From Panagrolaimus kolymaensis (Eukaryota > Nematoda > Chromadorea > Rhabditida > Panagrolaimidae): a DNA stretch of 64,000 bases. The position numbers and the translations under genes are program-made. Under the pieces are notes generated by a model that was not told the origin of the DNA, did no database searches, and saw only the letters and a program-made list of their open reading frames with translations. Each line of letters opens with the position of its first letter. Positions within the stretch are counted from its first letter, which is position 1. The stretch covers positions 8,308,001 through 8,372,000 of the forward strand of contig JAJQJQ010000003.1 of NCBI GenBank assembly GCA_028622995.1. The letters are read 5' to 3'. Below are positions 1 through 11,507 of the stretch, piece by piece.

Positions 1-16
1 TTTTACATTTTTTTAG

Positions 17-1160
17 AGTAAAAATCAAGTTTTTTATGAAAAAGTTTTCGTCGAAGGCTTAATGAACTGCATTGGCCCTTCCGTTAAAACGCTTATTTTA
101 TTGAGTGATAAACCACATAAAAGTTTAGAAATTAATTACGATAGCGACTCTGATGCGAAAAATATTCCAATAAGAAAATGGTTTACAGACGATGATAAAA
201 TTATCCAATCAGATGTCTGCAAAGTTATTTATTTGGGAATTATAAAGAGAATTATTTCTGCTAAAAGTAAGTTATGCTTTTTTGTTTACTTCAACTATTT
301 TCTTTTTCAGAATTGACAAATCTCAAATTTGGATATGAGCATATCGAAAATGGAAATTTAATATTTGAAAATTTGTCTAAAACCATTAAGCATTTGGAGT
401 TTTGTTCACATATGAAGTGCCTCTATAATTTGAAGAACCTCGATTTAGAAAGTTTCGAAGTAACTGGTGATGGAATGGGCGATATTAAAAGCTTTAGTCG
501 GGGTGGCTTAAAAACCTCAACTTATACATTTTCTGTTACTGATTACTGTATGGCTAATGATATCGAAAAAATACATGATAGGTATGTACATATTTAATTT
601 TTGTTCTCGAAAAAGAATATATTAACTTTCATAAATTTTAGCTCTCCTCTATTGGTTTCAGTAAAAACTTTAATTATCAACATTATCATGCCTTCTTATT
701 ATCTAAATAATTTCCATTTTCCACATTTAAATAAGTTCCAAGAAGTCTTTCCATTTGCAACTACTCTTATTTTGAATTGCAAATGTGCTCTAATAGGAGC
801 AACATCCATAACTAAGCTATACCGACTTTTTACATTTCTCTCAGAAAACAATGTTTGGAAAATTATAGCAAAAATTCATATCGATGATAGAAGTCAAGTA
901 ACAATTTATTTTATTTGCTCTAAATTATTTTTAACAATAAAATATTTTAGGAACATATTGATCCAAAATGGCTGGAAGGTCTCCAACGCAATGATTCGGA
1001 TTCAAGATGGATTTTATATTCGGGAAATATTTCTCATGAATATTCTGAAGTTGAAGTAAAATGGAAAATTTATGACCCATCTGAATTAGTTCGAGGAGAG
1101 CGAGAAGACCCTATTTCTTATTCGCAAAGATTAGCGGGAGATTATTCGGATTTCGATTAA
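17..1160 (+). CDS. 3' part of an unrecognised four-exon gene, possibly F-box/LRR-like (5' end outside window)
   Basis: Four exons join in phase: 17-266, 311-581, 642-897 and 951-1160, with a TAA at 1158-1160. They give about 329 residues. An acceptor (tttttag) sits just before 17, so the gene begins upstream of the window. The protein is rich in Leu, Asn and Lys, with recurring patterns such as LKNLDLESF and VKTLILL that resemble irregular leucine-rich repeats of F-box-type proteins. No F-box is visible in the part present. The C-terminus is acidic and ends AGDYSDFD. An AATAAA cluster near 1320 could serve as the poly-A signal. The exon chain is well supported by splice sites and phase. The family assignment is only a suspicion, and an orphan lineage-specific gene is equally possible. 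Confidence 0.6.
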
Positions 1161-2020
1161 TTAATCAGAAGCCCATTTGCAAACAAACTAAAAATTTTTT
1201 TTGCATATTGTATTTTAAAGTTTTGCTTTTTTTATTGCAGTGCAACAAAAGTTTACTATTATCTTTTCAGAAAGGTTATTTCAAATATATATTTTGTTTT
1301 GTATACTGTAGCTTTGATTAAATAAATAAAAAAATAAAAAAGCTTAACCATAAATTTTTTTGAGCTTTTGAAACCAGTCTTGCTTAAGGTTTATTAAGTC
1401 CATTTACCCTAGAAGATGCACATGAAGAATTAAAAATTGTTCAAGTTCAATTTATCGTGCGCTACTATCGACGAAGATAAAAAAACACGTCATTAAACAA
1501 CAATGGCATCATTTATTTTATTTTTATTTGTTTCTAGTTAAAATGGTATAAAAATGTTATATGTATTAATTTTGTGTCTGTGCTTGAAATTTTTATTTGT
1601 TTGCTGACTCACTCATAGAAAATCTTTTTGCATAAAAAAAATATCGCATTTTTTTAGTTAATTCTCGTACTTCGCACCCAAAGTTTAAAAAAATTTATAT
1701 ACATATGTACAAATGTAAAAACGTCTATTTATCAAAAAAATTAAATAAATAGAGAATCTTAAAATGAATCACCTCAAAACACAAATCAACAATAAAAAAT
1801 TATTATGATGTCAAAAATGAACGCAATGAACTTTTTAGCTCTTTCAAAGACTTCAGTAAAAAAACTTATGGTTTTTGTTGTTTTCATCAAACAAAAAAGA
1901 AAACTGACGAACCATCGGCTGCTTTTTTTTGAGGAGCAAAAAAATTTATGCTTTATGTCCCAAATTTTTTTTGCTTTGTTTTTTCATAGATTCATCTCAA
2001 AGGTATTTTTCAAAAAAAAA
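1161..2020. other. Intergenic, no gene recognised
   Basis: AT-rich sequence with AATAAA motifs near 1320 that probably terminate the upstream gene. The one open frame here (1805-2035, +) is rich in Phe and Lys from homopolymer runs and shows no family signature. Confidence 0.6.
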
Positions 2021-2401
2021 CTAGAGATCCTGTGAATTATTACGGCATCTACAAAAATTTATTCCTTCGAAATAGGAAAAATTTTTTGCAGGGATATAAA
2101 ATTTTCGTTGAGAGGCCATTTAAGTTTGATAGAGGAAATTATATTTTTTTGTTTCATATATGAATTATCTTTTGAATACATAATGTATTAAAGATTCTCA
2201 GCTTTCGTATGCACAAATAAATTGCATCTATCGTCAATAAAAAAATAGCTATATGCCTCTATAGAAAAAAAAAGCAAATTTAACTTTCGCTGTAGTTAAA
2301 CTTTTTCTTGAACATCGATCTCAGATATCTATAGTGGGGGATAAACTTCTCATAAATAGGCATACAAAAAGCTTCCATTGTAAAAGAGGGCTTTCCGTGT
2401 G
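2021..2401 (+). mobile_element. Decayed piggyBac terminal repeat (solo right end)
   Basis: This stretch aligns with the right terminal repeat of the intact piggyBac element (44369-44752), with many substitutions and small gaps. Shared landmarks are actagagat at 2021, GATTCTCAGCTT near 2196, the string AAAAAAATAGCTATATGCC near 2242, GAACATCGAT near 2310, and a terminus reading CCGTGTG followed directly by TTAA at 2402-2405. The intact element ends CCGAGTG then TTAA. No matching left end was found between 1160 and 2020. It is therefore a truncated copy or the remnant of a larger element. No transposase coding is present. Confidence 0.75.
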
Positions 2402-2405
2402 TTAA

Positions 2406-2853
2406 TACAAAATAAATTTTTTCGAAACCCTTGATTTTTGCTTATTTGATGAAAGCAACAATTTTTTTCTTTTTTCTTCAGTCCGGCTTTTGCGTTAAAA
2501 AAAAACAGTCTTATCGAAAAAAAATTTCTCTCTCGCTGGTTGATTAAAAAAGAAAAATGGCATTTCCATAATCACTTTTTAATTATTATTTTTCAATTTT
2601 AATTTGTGATTATTAAAAGAACCTTCGAAAATTGTCATTTTTCTATTGGTTTAAAAAAAACTGTATTTATAACTTTTAATTCATATTTGCGTTTATTAAT
2701 TTATTTTCTTAAAATTCTTTCATTAAAATTATTCACGACGCAATTTTACTTATTTTCAACTTTCATTGTGGATTAGCTTATTTTTTTATTGATTGATTTT
2801 AATTCAGATTTATGAATCATCTTTGGCCCTCTAAAGATTGAACTATAGAAAAA
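2406..2853. other. Intergenic, no gene recognised
   Basis: AT-rich sequence with poly-A and poly-T runs. It presumably contains the promoter of the small gene that starts at 2854. No conserved element was recognised. Confidence 0.5.
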
Positions 2854-3485
2854 ATGTACATCTTTAGCACATATTTGATCATTGCATTTTTAACAATATG
2901 TAAGTAGGGTTGTTATTCGTTTTTGAAAGAAAAAAATGACCTTTACGCCGAAAAAAAAAAACCAGCGCTATTCATGTCTGTGAGCAGTCAACAACAAGCA
3001 GTTTTAAAAATAGCCGACGGATATTTAAAGAATTTTATTTTTATTTTTTGCTTTTTTGGGAAACATTTTTTTCGAAACCAAATTTGTTTAAAAAAAGCCA
3101 AATAAATAATTTTAAATGTTCATCTATTTTTTTAGCATCTATTTATATTACTCTTGGATTTAAAACAAAAATAAACAAGAATAGCCCAATCAAATCAAAT
3201 GATAATCTTTACACGGTCGTTAATGACCAGATTCATAGTGTTTTTATCGTTTATGGACATTCTCATTATTCTCGACCATCAAAGATAGTTGGTAATTTTA
3301 AAGCTGAAATTCAAAATGATTCAGCTACTAATTCTCAATCTGTTACAGTTTCTTGGATATATTACATTGTGAATCATCCACCAATTCTTTGTTGGTGGTT
3401 TTTATATTTTATTTTTGTAACTACTTTGGGTGTTATTTATAATTGGCTTTCTTTACTTTACTCACTGTCGTTTGTAGTTCATTAA
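2854..3485 (+). CDS. Small signal-peptide / membrane protein, unrecognised
   Basis: Exon 1 (2854-2899) encodes a hydrophobic leader (MYIFSTYLIIAFLTI) and ends at gtaagt. Exon 2 (3136-3485) follows a tttttttag acceptor in phase 1 and ends with TAA, giving 131 residues. After the leader comes a polar stretch with His and Tyr (YGHSHYSRPSK). A strongly hydrophobic C-terminal half (about residues 85-128, rich in W, F and Y) should form one or two membrane segments. No family was recognised. The 236-nt intron is longer than most in this window. The gene lies 140 bp upstream of another small gene on the same strand. An orphan membrane protein is the most that can be said. Confidence 0.5.
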
Positions 3486-3624
3486 ATATTTATAAATAAA
3501 TAAGCCTTTGCAATCCAACATTTTTATTTTTAAGAATGATATTCGTTAAATCGATTCCTATACCTTTTTAAATTACTTTTGTTTGCTTTTTAAAATATTT
3601 TTTTAAGAGCCAATACAAAAAGCG

Positions 3625-4162
3625 ATGAATTGGATTCGGCGGATTTTCAAGAAATCTAAAAGTAATTTTTAAAAATTGTATAATTTTTTTTATAATTATT
3701 AATTTTTTAGAAGATGAACCTACTGAACCATCAAGTGAAATTTCCACAGCAGTTTCACATCCTCAAATTATTAAAGATGAAAATCGAGTGATTGTTAAAG
3801 TTTCCGATAACTTAAAGCATCAATCAGTTGAAAATTCTGGTGTGAATGAGGAAAATGATTCAATCAAAAAAGTATGTATAATCGCTTAAAAAGACCAAGT
3901 TTAGAATTTTATAACGCTGCAAAATTTATAGGCACATCTCCAACATGCTGATGGTCCAGATAAACCGGACCACGAATTAAACAATGATGAACATGAAGCA
4001 ATTCATCAAGCGCCATCTAGCTCATCATCTGTACAACATATTCCACCACGTTATACAAACTCGGATATTCCTTCCAAATCATTCCATTTTCACACTCTAA
4101 ACAAAAATCTAAAAGAAGCGAAGTATGAGAAACCATTAAAAAGAGTGAGAATGTATTATTAG
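3625..4162 (+). CDS. Small hydrophilic protein, unrecognised
   Basis: Three exons (3625-3661, 3711-3871, 3932-4162) join in frame with gtaatt and gtatgt donors and ttttag/atag acceptors, and end at TAG. The product is 142 residues. The N-terminus is basic and amphipathic (MNWIRRIFKKSK). The middle is acidic and Ser-rich, with a run of five Ser near residue 95. The C-terminus is basic again (EKPLKRVRMYY). There is no signal peptide and no TM segment, and low-complexity composition suggests a largely disordered protein. The short first exon makes the start less certain than the rest. Confidence 0.5.
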
Positions 4163-4713
4163 TTAAAAAGTTTTTTTCTGTGTTTTCTTTTCATCTCATG
4201 AATATGGAAAATTTTCACAATGAATACTTTATTGTAATTTCTACAGCTTTATTATTATCCAGACCTTAAACCTAACTGAAACCTCCAAAGAAAAATCACA
4301 CCATAACAAGAGTTTTAAAATTATATTTTTTCATTGTCGATTGCAAAAAAAAAATTGAATTCTACATAAAAAACCTTAAGTTTGTTTAACAAGAATTTTG
4401 AGTATTTGAAAAAAGCTTTGACTGACTTATGTATATAAGTATTTCAGTGATATCTTCTTTTTTTGTCATGGCCTTGAATCGGGATTTGATAACTAAAAAA
4501 TATTCATGCAAAACCAAACACAGTTATATTGTTTCTATGTTTATCTACAATTTTTTTTCCATTATTGGGAAGGGTGTTTGACATTTGCCAAAAATCGGTC
4601 GATCGAGGTCATTTTGCAGAAGAAAAAAGAAAGAAGATATCTAAAGTAATGAATATTCATTTAATATTCATGGCACTCTTTCTTTTTCTTTAACACTTTA
4701 AAAAAAGAAAGAT
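4163..4713. other. Intergenic, nothing recognised
   Basis: AT-rich spacer. A short less biased patch around 4560-4625 (containing CGGTCGATCGAGG) has no open frame and may belong to the promoter of the next gene. Confidence 0.45.
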
Positions 4714-6062
4714 ATGATACGAATTGTAGTGTTTCAGTTATTTTTAATTATTAATATTTCATGCTTTGAGAACGATTTATCTCGTGGAAATAAGCTTGAA
4801 ATAACACCTATTACTTTTTTTGGAAATTTTATTGAAGTAAGTTTAAGTATCATTTTTTTGAGAGAAAAATTATTTAGTTTTTATTTTTTAGCGAAAACAA
4901 TGTTCATTTGAAGAATCATTAGAATGTATTGTGGGGAATTCCCAACATCATAGTTGTTTAATGAATCACCATGAAACAGAATTTTTAAAAATAAATTCTA
5001 AAGCTATTATTGCACAATATACCGGTCAATTTGCTGCGTATTTCAGTGATTGTATGAAAGAGAACTTAGAAAATTATACAACGGCATCACGTAAATTCAT
5101 ACCCATTTTTGAAAAAAGTGAAGAAGATATATTTCAACCTGAACGATTAAATATTGATCAAACACCTGAAGAAGTTCATCACGAATGCATCATCAGTAAT
5201 ATTCAAACATGTTTTTTAAAGTAGGATTATTTAAAAACAGATATCGAGACAACAGCGGGCATTTTTCATTAGGGGATTATACTTGAAAATAACTATACCC
5301 ATATAATATTGAGTTAATGGTTGACGAAAATGTTATAATAATTTCTTTTACAGCAACTGTCTCATGAAATCACATGATAAAGTGTTGCGAGAAATAATTC
5401 CAAAATGTCGTGATTATGCTTTGTATCGATATCATCCCATACATTTTAATACTTCCAGTGGAGTTGGAACTTCAAATGGTTTAAAAGATTTAGACGACCT
5501 TTCAAAACAAAAAATTGGTCAAGTTTCATCAGCTTCTTTAAAATTACCACAAAAAACATTGGATATTTTTGGAAATTTAACTTTTGCCCATTTAGAAGCA
5601 GTTAAATTTGTTTTATTAAATGGATTTCGTAGATCAGAATTATGTAATCCTTCTGCCATTTTTGAGATTCCACCGGATGTAAGCATTCAAAGTCAATGGA
5701 TTTTGAATGTGGCTGCTGTAAAATACATTCCAAATAATATTAAAGCGGTATTGGAAAACATCACAATTGAACAATATATAAGTATCAAAAATGTCTCAGA
5801 TGCATTACCAATATATCGATGGATTCTTTGCTCTCCTGAATATGTTGTTTCAAATGGATCTCTCACCACAGAAAATAATCAAAATCTAACAACACCAACC
5901 ATAGCTTCTTCCGCAGAAAAAATGCTACCAGATATGAATAACAATGAATTTTATATGGCAAAAGTTACTGCATGTAAAAATTTTATAAACGAAAATTACA
6001 CTACGCAGAAATTAGTCTGTCCTAGTTCTGTAAAAATTTCAAAAAGTTGTGATTGTGATTAA
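4714..6062 (+). CDS. Secreted protein of 386 residues, unrecognised
   Basis: Exons 4714-4836, 4892-5220 and 5354-6062 join in phase (0, then 2) and end at TAA. The start gives a clear signal peptide (MIRIVVFQLFLIINISCF). The mature part has cysteines clustered in exons 1-2 and early exon 3 (CSFEESLEC, SCLMNHH, FSDCMKEN, HHECIISNIQTC, NNCLMKS, PKCRDY), then one pair at the extreme C-terminus (SKSCDCD). N-x-S/T sites such as NLTF and NITI suggest glycosylation. The even spacing of cysteines with charged helical spacers suggests a helical disulfide-stabilised extracellular protein. It is the last of three consecutive + strand genes with no recognisable family. Gene structure is well supported; function is unknown. 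Confidence 0.65.
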
Positions 6063-6333
6063 TGCATGCCAAACTTTAGCTAACATTTTTTATTCATTTT
6101 TTAAAATTCTGTTTATTGCTTTGTTTATTTATTTATTTATTTTTGCTTGTCGATGAGTAATTTTTTGGATATTGTTTGTAATCTGTTATTCTTAAGTTTG
6201 ATCGACAAATTTATGAAAAAGAAAAATATTACTATCTTTATATATATAATTTTGATACTTGTTTATTGTTAAAAGTTTAAAAAAAATAATAAACGAAACA
6301 TAATTTACTAAAGAAAAACTTGAATAAATTTTC

Positions 6334-7451
6334 CTAACGAGCATTTTGGGAATTTGATAATAGCATTCTTTGACTGACATCTTTAAGAATATCATCGCAT
6401 AGAGTTTCGGCGTTATCTATTGCTTTGGATTCCTTTAAACATAATGCAATTAAACAAGTGCAATATTCAAGAAGTTTATGGGCATTTGAAGTAACTGAGG
6501 CATTTGCGAATTCGCAAACATTAGTTTTGTTTAATTTTTCGATCAGCATTGTTTGAATCATATCCTAAAAATTAAAGAAATTTAATTGACGATAACTTTA
6601 ACTTTAAAACTTGCATGAAACCGTTCAAAATTATATTTATCAGCAAAGTGTAGGAATTCTGAAGCATAGTTTTCTGTAATTTGATCGCTGACATTCTGTT
6701 CATAAAGAAAATCCATAGCTGCTTTCACAACATCAAAAGAAAAGTCAGGAATTGAAAGTTTATTTTCTTTAGCCTCTTTCATTCCAGATTCAAACATTGC
6801 TTTAAAAACAGTTGATCTTGCTTCAAGAATCCATTTATGAATCTAAAATGAAAAGGAATATAAAAAATAAACATAAAATGGAAATAATTACATGAATTTC
6901 CTTTTCTTCGATGACGATAACGAAATCCTTTTCTTGGTTGTTCAACAACAAATCTCCAAGTCCGCGCGGTACATTTATTAATTCATTCAATTTTAAACCT
7001 CGAGCTTGTAAAATCCCTTTGATTTTGATGGTCAGCTTTCCATCAACCATAAAACCTTTTTCTGGATTAAAGAGATTTTCAGTTGAGCATATTCTATGTC
7101 CATGACCATTGTCCTTTTCATAAAGTTTTTCATATTTACTTTCATAGGAAGCAGATATAATTAAAATTTTAAATTTAGCATTAATTTTTCTATTTACAGA
7201 TTTTAAGTGGAAGAAAATCCAAACTCCAGATTTGTTATTTCGGCCATTTGGATAAATCTGAACATAATATTCAACGCCAGGGATAAAGGCAGCTTTGAAT
7301 TTGTTGCTTCTCAAAAAGTTATTCATCCGTAACTTTTCTTCATTTATAATCCATTTCATTTCAAATGGACATTCTCGTTTCTAAATTTTCAATAAAAATG
7401 TTTCATTATTTATCACATTTAACTCACGAATTTATTTTGAATTGAAGCCAT
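6334..7451 (-). CDS. MATH-BTB (TDPOZ/speckle-type POZ-like) protein 1
   Basis: Four exons on the minus strand: 7428-7451, 6892-7380, 6615-6842 and 6334-6564, giving 323 residues. The N-terminal half has a MATH-like (TRAF-homology) pattern, with VKW/MKW at the start, PGVEYYVQIYPNG, and a KDFVIVIEEKEIH strand leading into BTB. The BTB core follows (HKWILEARSTVFKAMFESGMKEAK) and then a BACK-like helical tail. Proteins of this build are usually substrate adaptors for Cullin-3 ubiquitin ligases: MATH binds the target and BTB binds Cul3. Exon 3 ends with a GC donor (CAT|GCAAGT), whereas the paralog just upstream has GT at the same point. The exon plan matches that paralog, so the two arose by tandem duplication. 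Confidence 0.85.
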
Positions 7452-7810
7452 TTTTAAATCAAAGTAACTAATTAACTTTAAAAAGCAACAAAAGCTTTCA
7501 ATTCTATTAGCAAAAATCCGGATGATTCTTTTTTAGTCTATGAAGCAAAAAGTTGTTTAATGTTTCGTAAAAGAGACATATATCAATCGATTGTGTAGAT
7601 AGCGATCTTACCCTTTCAAGCATTTCTTTCGACATATTGTTTTTTTTGTAACTTTTTAGCAGGCAAAGCAATGTTTTATACTCAGAAAATCAAAAATTAT
7701 TTTGCCTTTACTAAAACTATTGTTTACAAGAAAAAGGAATAAGAGTTTATTATATATGTATATGTGTATCACAGTAAATCAAAAAAAAGAAAAAAGAAGA
7801 AGAGAATTAG
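7452..7810. other. Spacer between tandem MATH-BTB genes
   Basis: About 360 bp between the 3' end of MATH-BTB 2 and the start of MATH-BTB 1, both on the minus strand. It must hold the promoter of gene 1 and the 3' end of gene 2. No motif was recognised. Confidence 0.4.
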
Positions 7811-8938
7811 TTAACGAACTTTTCGAGAGGCCGTAAATAACATTCTCTGACTAACATCTTTTAGAATTTCATCACAAAATTTTTCAGCATCGTCAATGAC
7901 TTCCCCGTTTTTCAAACAAAGTGCGATAAAACAAGTACAGTTTTCACGAAGTTCGTGAGCATTTGAAGTAACTGCAATATTAGCATATTTGCAAACATTT
8001 TCTTTATTTATTTTTTCTATCAAGACAGCTTGAATCATATCCTAAAACTTGGGACGCTTACTATTTTTCAAAAATTTTTTTATCTTACGTGAAAATGTTG
8101 AATGTTATATTTATCTCCAAAAAAAAGAAAGATGCAATCATTCGATTCATTGATTTGTGATTTGATGTCTTGCTCATATAGAAAACCAATAGAAGCTTTT
8201 ACAACTTCGAATGGAAAATCAGGAATTTCATGGCGATTTTCCTTAGCTTCTTTCATTCCAGATTCAAACATAGCTTTAAAGACTGGTGAACGAGCTTCAA
8301 GAATCCATTTATGAACCTGAAATGAAAGATTTGTAAGACTTTAGCGAAAAATAAAATATAAAATAGTTACTGGAATTTCCTTTTCTTCAGCGACGATAAC
8401 GAAATCCTTTTCTTTATGAGCCAATAATAAGTCTCCAAGGGTGGAAATTTCATTTGTAGCTTTTCTTTTTAAATCAACCGCTTTCAATGTTCCTTTAATT
8501 TTAACTGTCAATTTCCCATCGATGATAAATTTTTTTTCAGGATTTAAAAGGTCAGGATATGAACAAACTCTAATTCCATATCCATTGTGGTAATTCAAAA
8601 GTTTCTGTTCAAAAATATTCTCGATTCCATATGAAAAGGACGCGGTTTCAATCGAAATGGAAATATTAGCCTTTATTTTTCTGTTGCCGCATAATAAAAA
8701 GACATAAATCCACGTATCTGGCTTATTATTTTGGCCATTCGGGAAAATTCGAATATAATATTCAACCCCAGGTATAAATGCCACTTTGACTCTTACACTA
8801 TCAAGTTGTTTTTTCGTTTTTAAGCTATTTTCGTCAATAATCCATTTCACTTCGATTGGACAATCCACACACTAAATATTTATTAATTAAGCATAATCTA
8901 CTAAATGAACTTACAAGTTTATCTTCAGTAGAAGTCAT
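7811..8938 (-). CDS. MATH-BTB (TDPOZ/speckle-type POZ-like) protein 2
   Basis: Four minus-strand exons: 8915-8938, 8371-8871, 8089-8316 and 7811-8041, giving 327 residues. Exons 1, 3 and 4 have exactly the same lengths (24, 228 and 231 nt) as in the neighbouring paralog. MATH signatures are PIEVKWIIDE, PGVEYYIRIFPNG and FVIVAEEKEIPV. The BTB core is VHKWILEARSPVFKAMFESG, followed by DMIQAVLIEKINKENV and a C-terminal helical tail. The likely role is as a Cul3 adaptor. The two proteins are clearly related but diverged, especially in the MATH domain that would contact substrates. The spacer to the paralog is 359 bp. Confidence 0.85.
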
Positions 8939-11507
8939 TATTAAAATAAACCGCTAATCAAGAATACAAAATATATTCGTTAAAACGGTAAATTTAAAGA
9001 TGGAAAGCAACAGAATTAAAAAAACAATCGAATGTTTCGAAGAGCTAACAGGGAAACGTTGCTATTTTAAAAAAAGACGATGTTTTTATTTGGCGGGTTT
9101 TTTTAAATTCAATATTTAAGATTGCAAATTCTTCTCGTATTTTAACGTTAAAAAGATTATGTTCTTGAAGGAAGGGATGTATATGTTAATGAATTTAATT
9201 TGAATAAAAAAAATTGTTATTGGAAAATCAACAAAATCATTTCTGCGTTTTCACATTTTTTTTAATAATCTCTGAAAAAGCGGAAAGTTTAGAAAAAATT
9301 CGGTTAAAAGAAATATGAAGAATTATATCATTTGATTTATGAATTGTTGCCACTTTATCATCCATTGATATGATGTTAAAAGAAATTGCATAACGTACAT
9401 CAATCTTAAGAAGGGATAAATGTGTCATGAAACATTAGAAACAACACCAAGAGAAAAAATTCGAGAGATAAATTAGAAAATATGATGAATAAATTCATGA
9501 AATAGTAGCGGATTTCATTCATTTTTGAAAAATTAATTTTGTGTTTTATTTTAAGTTTTTTATTGCGAGTATAGATTTTTATTCAGAAAACCTCCAAAGT
9601 TTAAAAGGTCAAGTTTTAAATTTTGGTGAAAAAAATATTGTCGATAATAAATTTTCTCAACTTCGCTCATCTTCAATTTTACGACTTTTTTTAACAAAAA
9701 AATTATATTGACCATTGATTTATTTTTACAATCATAATGGAAAAATCCATATTTCATTTTTTTTTCATTCAACCACAATTTTTGTTTTTAATATCGACAA
9801 TTATTTATTTTTTTATTTATAACTAATTGGTACAAGATTCATTTAACTAAAAATGTGTTAATTTATCTCACTCTCACAAACAGGTTTAAAAGGGTCTCGT
9901 CTTTCATCGTTCGATATTATTTTTCAAAAAAAGAAAAGAAAGAAAATAAGTTGTCAACAAAAAACCCCAATGATCATATCATCAAACCAAACAGGAGCAG
10001 CAGCACTTTTTATTTGATTGCCACACTTTTTTGCAGCCAGGCAAAAAAGAAAAAAGAGTTAAATTGATAGCTCTTTTTAATTTTATGTTTTTGTTTGAAC
10101 GATTAAAAGCTTCTTTTTTCTATAAACTTTGATTTTGCTTCTTTTTTTGAAGTTTATTTTATACTTTTTTTAGTCTCCAATGTTTCTGCTATTTTCTTTC
10201 TATTTTTTATTGTTCAAAAAACTAAATTTCTTACATCCAAAAAAGTTCCTCAAAAATAAAGGAAAGAAAAAACTGTAAAAGCATAATTTTTTTTGCTGAT
10301 TTTAATACTTTACACGAGGCAACATTTTTTGCAACCAAATATATTTATTTTACCCAAAAAAAGAAGAGTTAATCCTCTTAACACTTGTCATCACCACGAG
10401 TGAAAAAAAAAAATGAAGAGCTTTAATTTGTACATACATACAACTTTGAAGAAGATATTTTTTTTCTTCTTCTTCTTCGTTGTTGTCTTGTTTCTTGTTT
10501 AACATCAACAGTTTCTTATCATTTTTAAGCCCTCCTTTCTTTCTTCGCCGCAACATCAATCAGAATATTAGAGTTAGAAGTAGTTATTAGTCTTCGTGTT
10601 TTAACCATCAAAAAATATATAATGATTATGATGATTGGAAAAGAAAGTGGAGGAGGATGGAGAAGATAAATTTCTTTTCTTTCTATGGTTTTTTGCTTTT
10701 TCCATTTTTTTCGTTGTTGATTTTTTGATTCTATTGTCGAATGAAAAAAAATTCGTTTTTGATCACAAAGAAAGCAAGCTTTTATTCATATTTTTGAAAA
10801 GCTTTGATAAATTTATTTCTTTTTATGGCTGTTTTCCCCTTTCTGTTTGAAAGAAAAAGCAGCCACATTAAAGTTCAAAAAAGTTATTTTGACTTTTTTC
10901 TTTTTTTTGAACCATATGTTTTCTTGCTGCTTTTATAAAAGCCTTTGTTTGCCCTTGTTTTTACCTTACTTATTTTCAATCTTTCTTCTTTCTTCTTTTT
11001 TTTTTGCGGTCAAAAACGTTCTTCTTTTCCGATTTGAATAATCAATTAGAAATTTATACCAGCCAGCTGGAAATAAGAACGAAGAAAGAAAGAAAAAGAA
11101 TTAAACGGCGTTAATTATTTTTTTTGTTTATTTTTGTTTTGATGATTGAAAACAAATACACAAAAATTCTTTTTAACTTTTTTTGTTTTTCAATCTATAA
11201 ACTCTTCCAGACAAAAACAACAGCAGCAATCCTAGCATGCCAATAGTAAAAAAAATAAATCGCACTAACAGTTGGGAGGCAATTTAATTATCTAGTTTTA
11301 AATATGAACTTTAGCCTCTCTGTTTCTCTCAAATTGCAATCAATGCTTTTCATTTTTTGATCAGCTGTTTAAATTTTTTAAACCCAAGAAATTTAAACAT
11401 TTTTTGTTGTCACTCAAGCGAGTGTGAAAAAAAATCGAATACAATCTTTAAATTAAAATTTTTATAAATGTGAATTTAATTTTTTAGGATTTCGTTAATC
11501 AATCAAG
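8939..11507. other. Intergenic region with the 5' UTR intron acceptor of the transporter gene
   Basis: About 2.5 kb of AT-rich DNA. A tttttag acceptor at about 11480-11487, 20 bp before the transporter ATG, implies an upstream noncoding exon, probably in the less homopolymeric stretch 11040-11340. The minus-strand frames at 9237-9428 and 9560-9778 have no recognisable homology and cannot be connected. No RNA gene was recognised. Confidence 0.45.

Noticed and set aside
9237..9778. Two minus-strand open frames of 63 and 72 codons
   Set aside because: Composition is less biased than the surroundings, but neither shows homology, they cannot be joined with splice signals, and an in-frame stop closely precedes the first.
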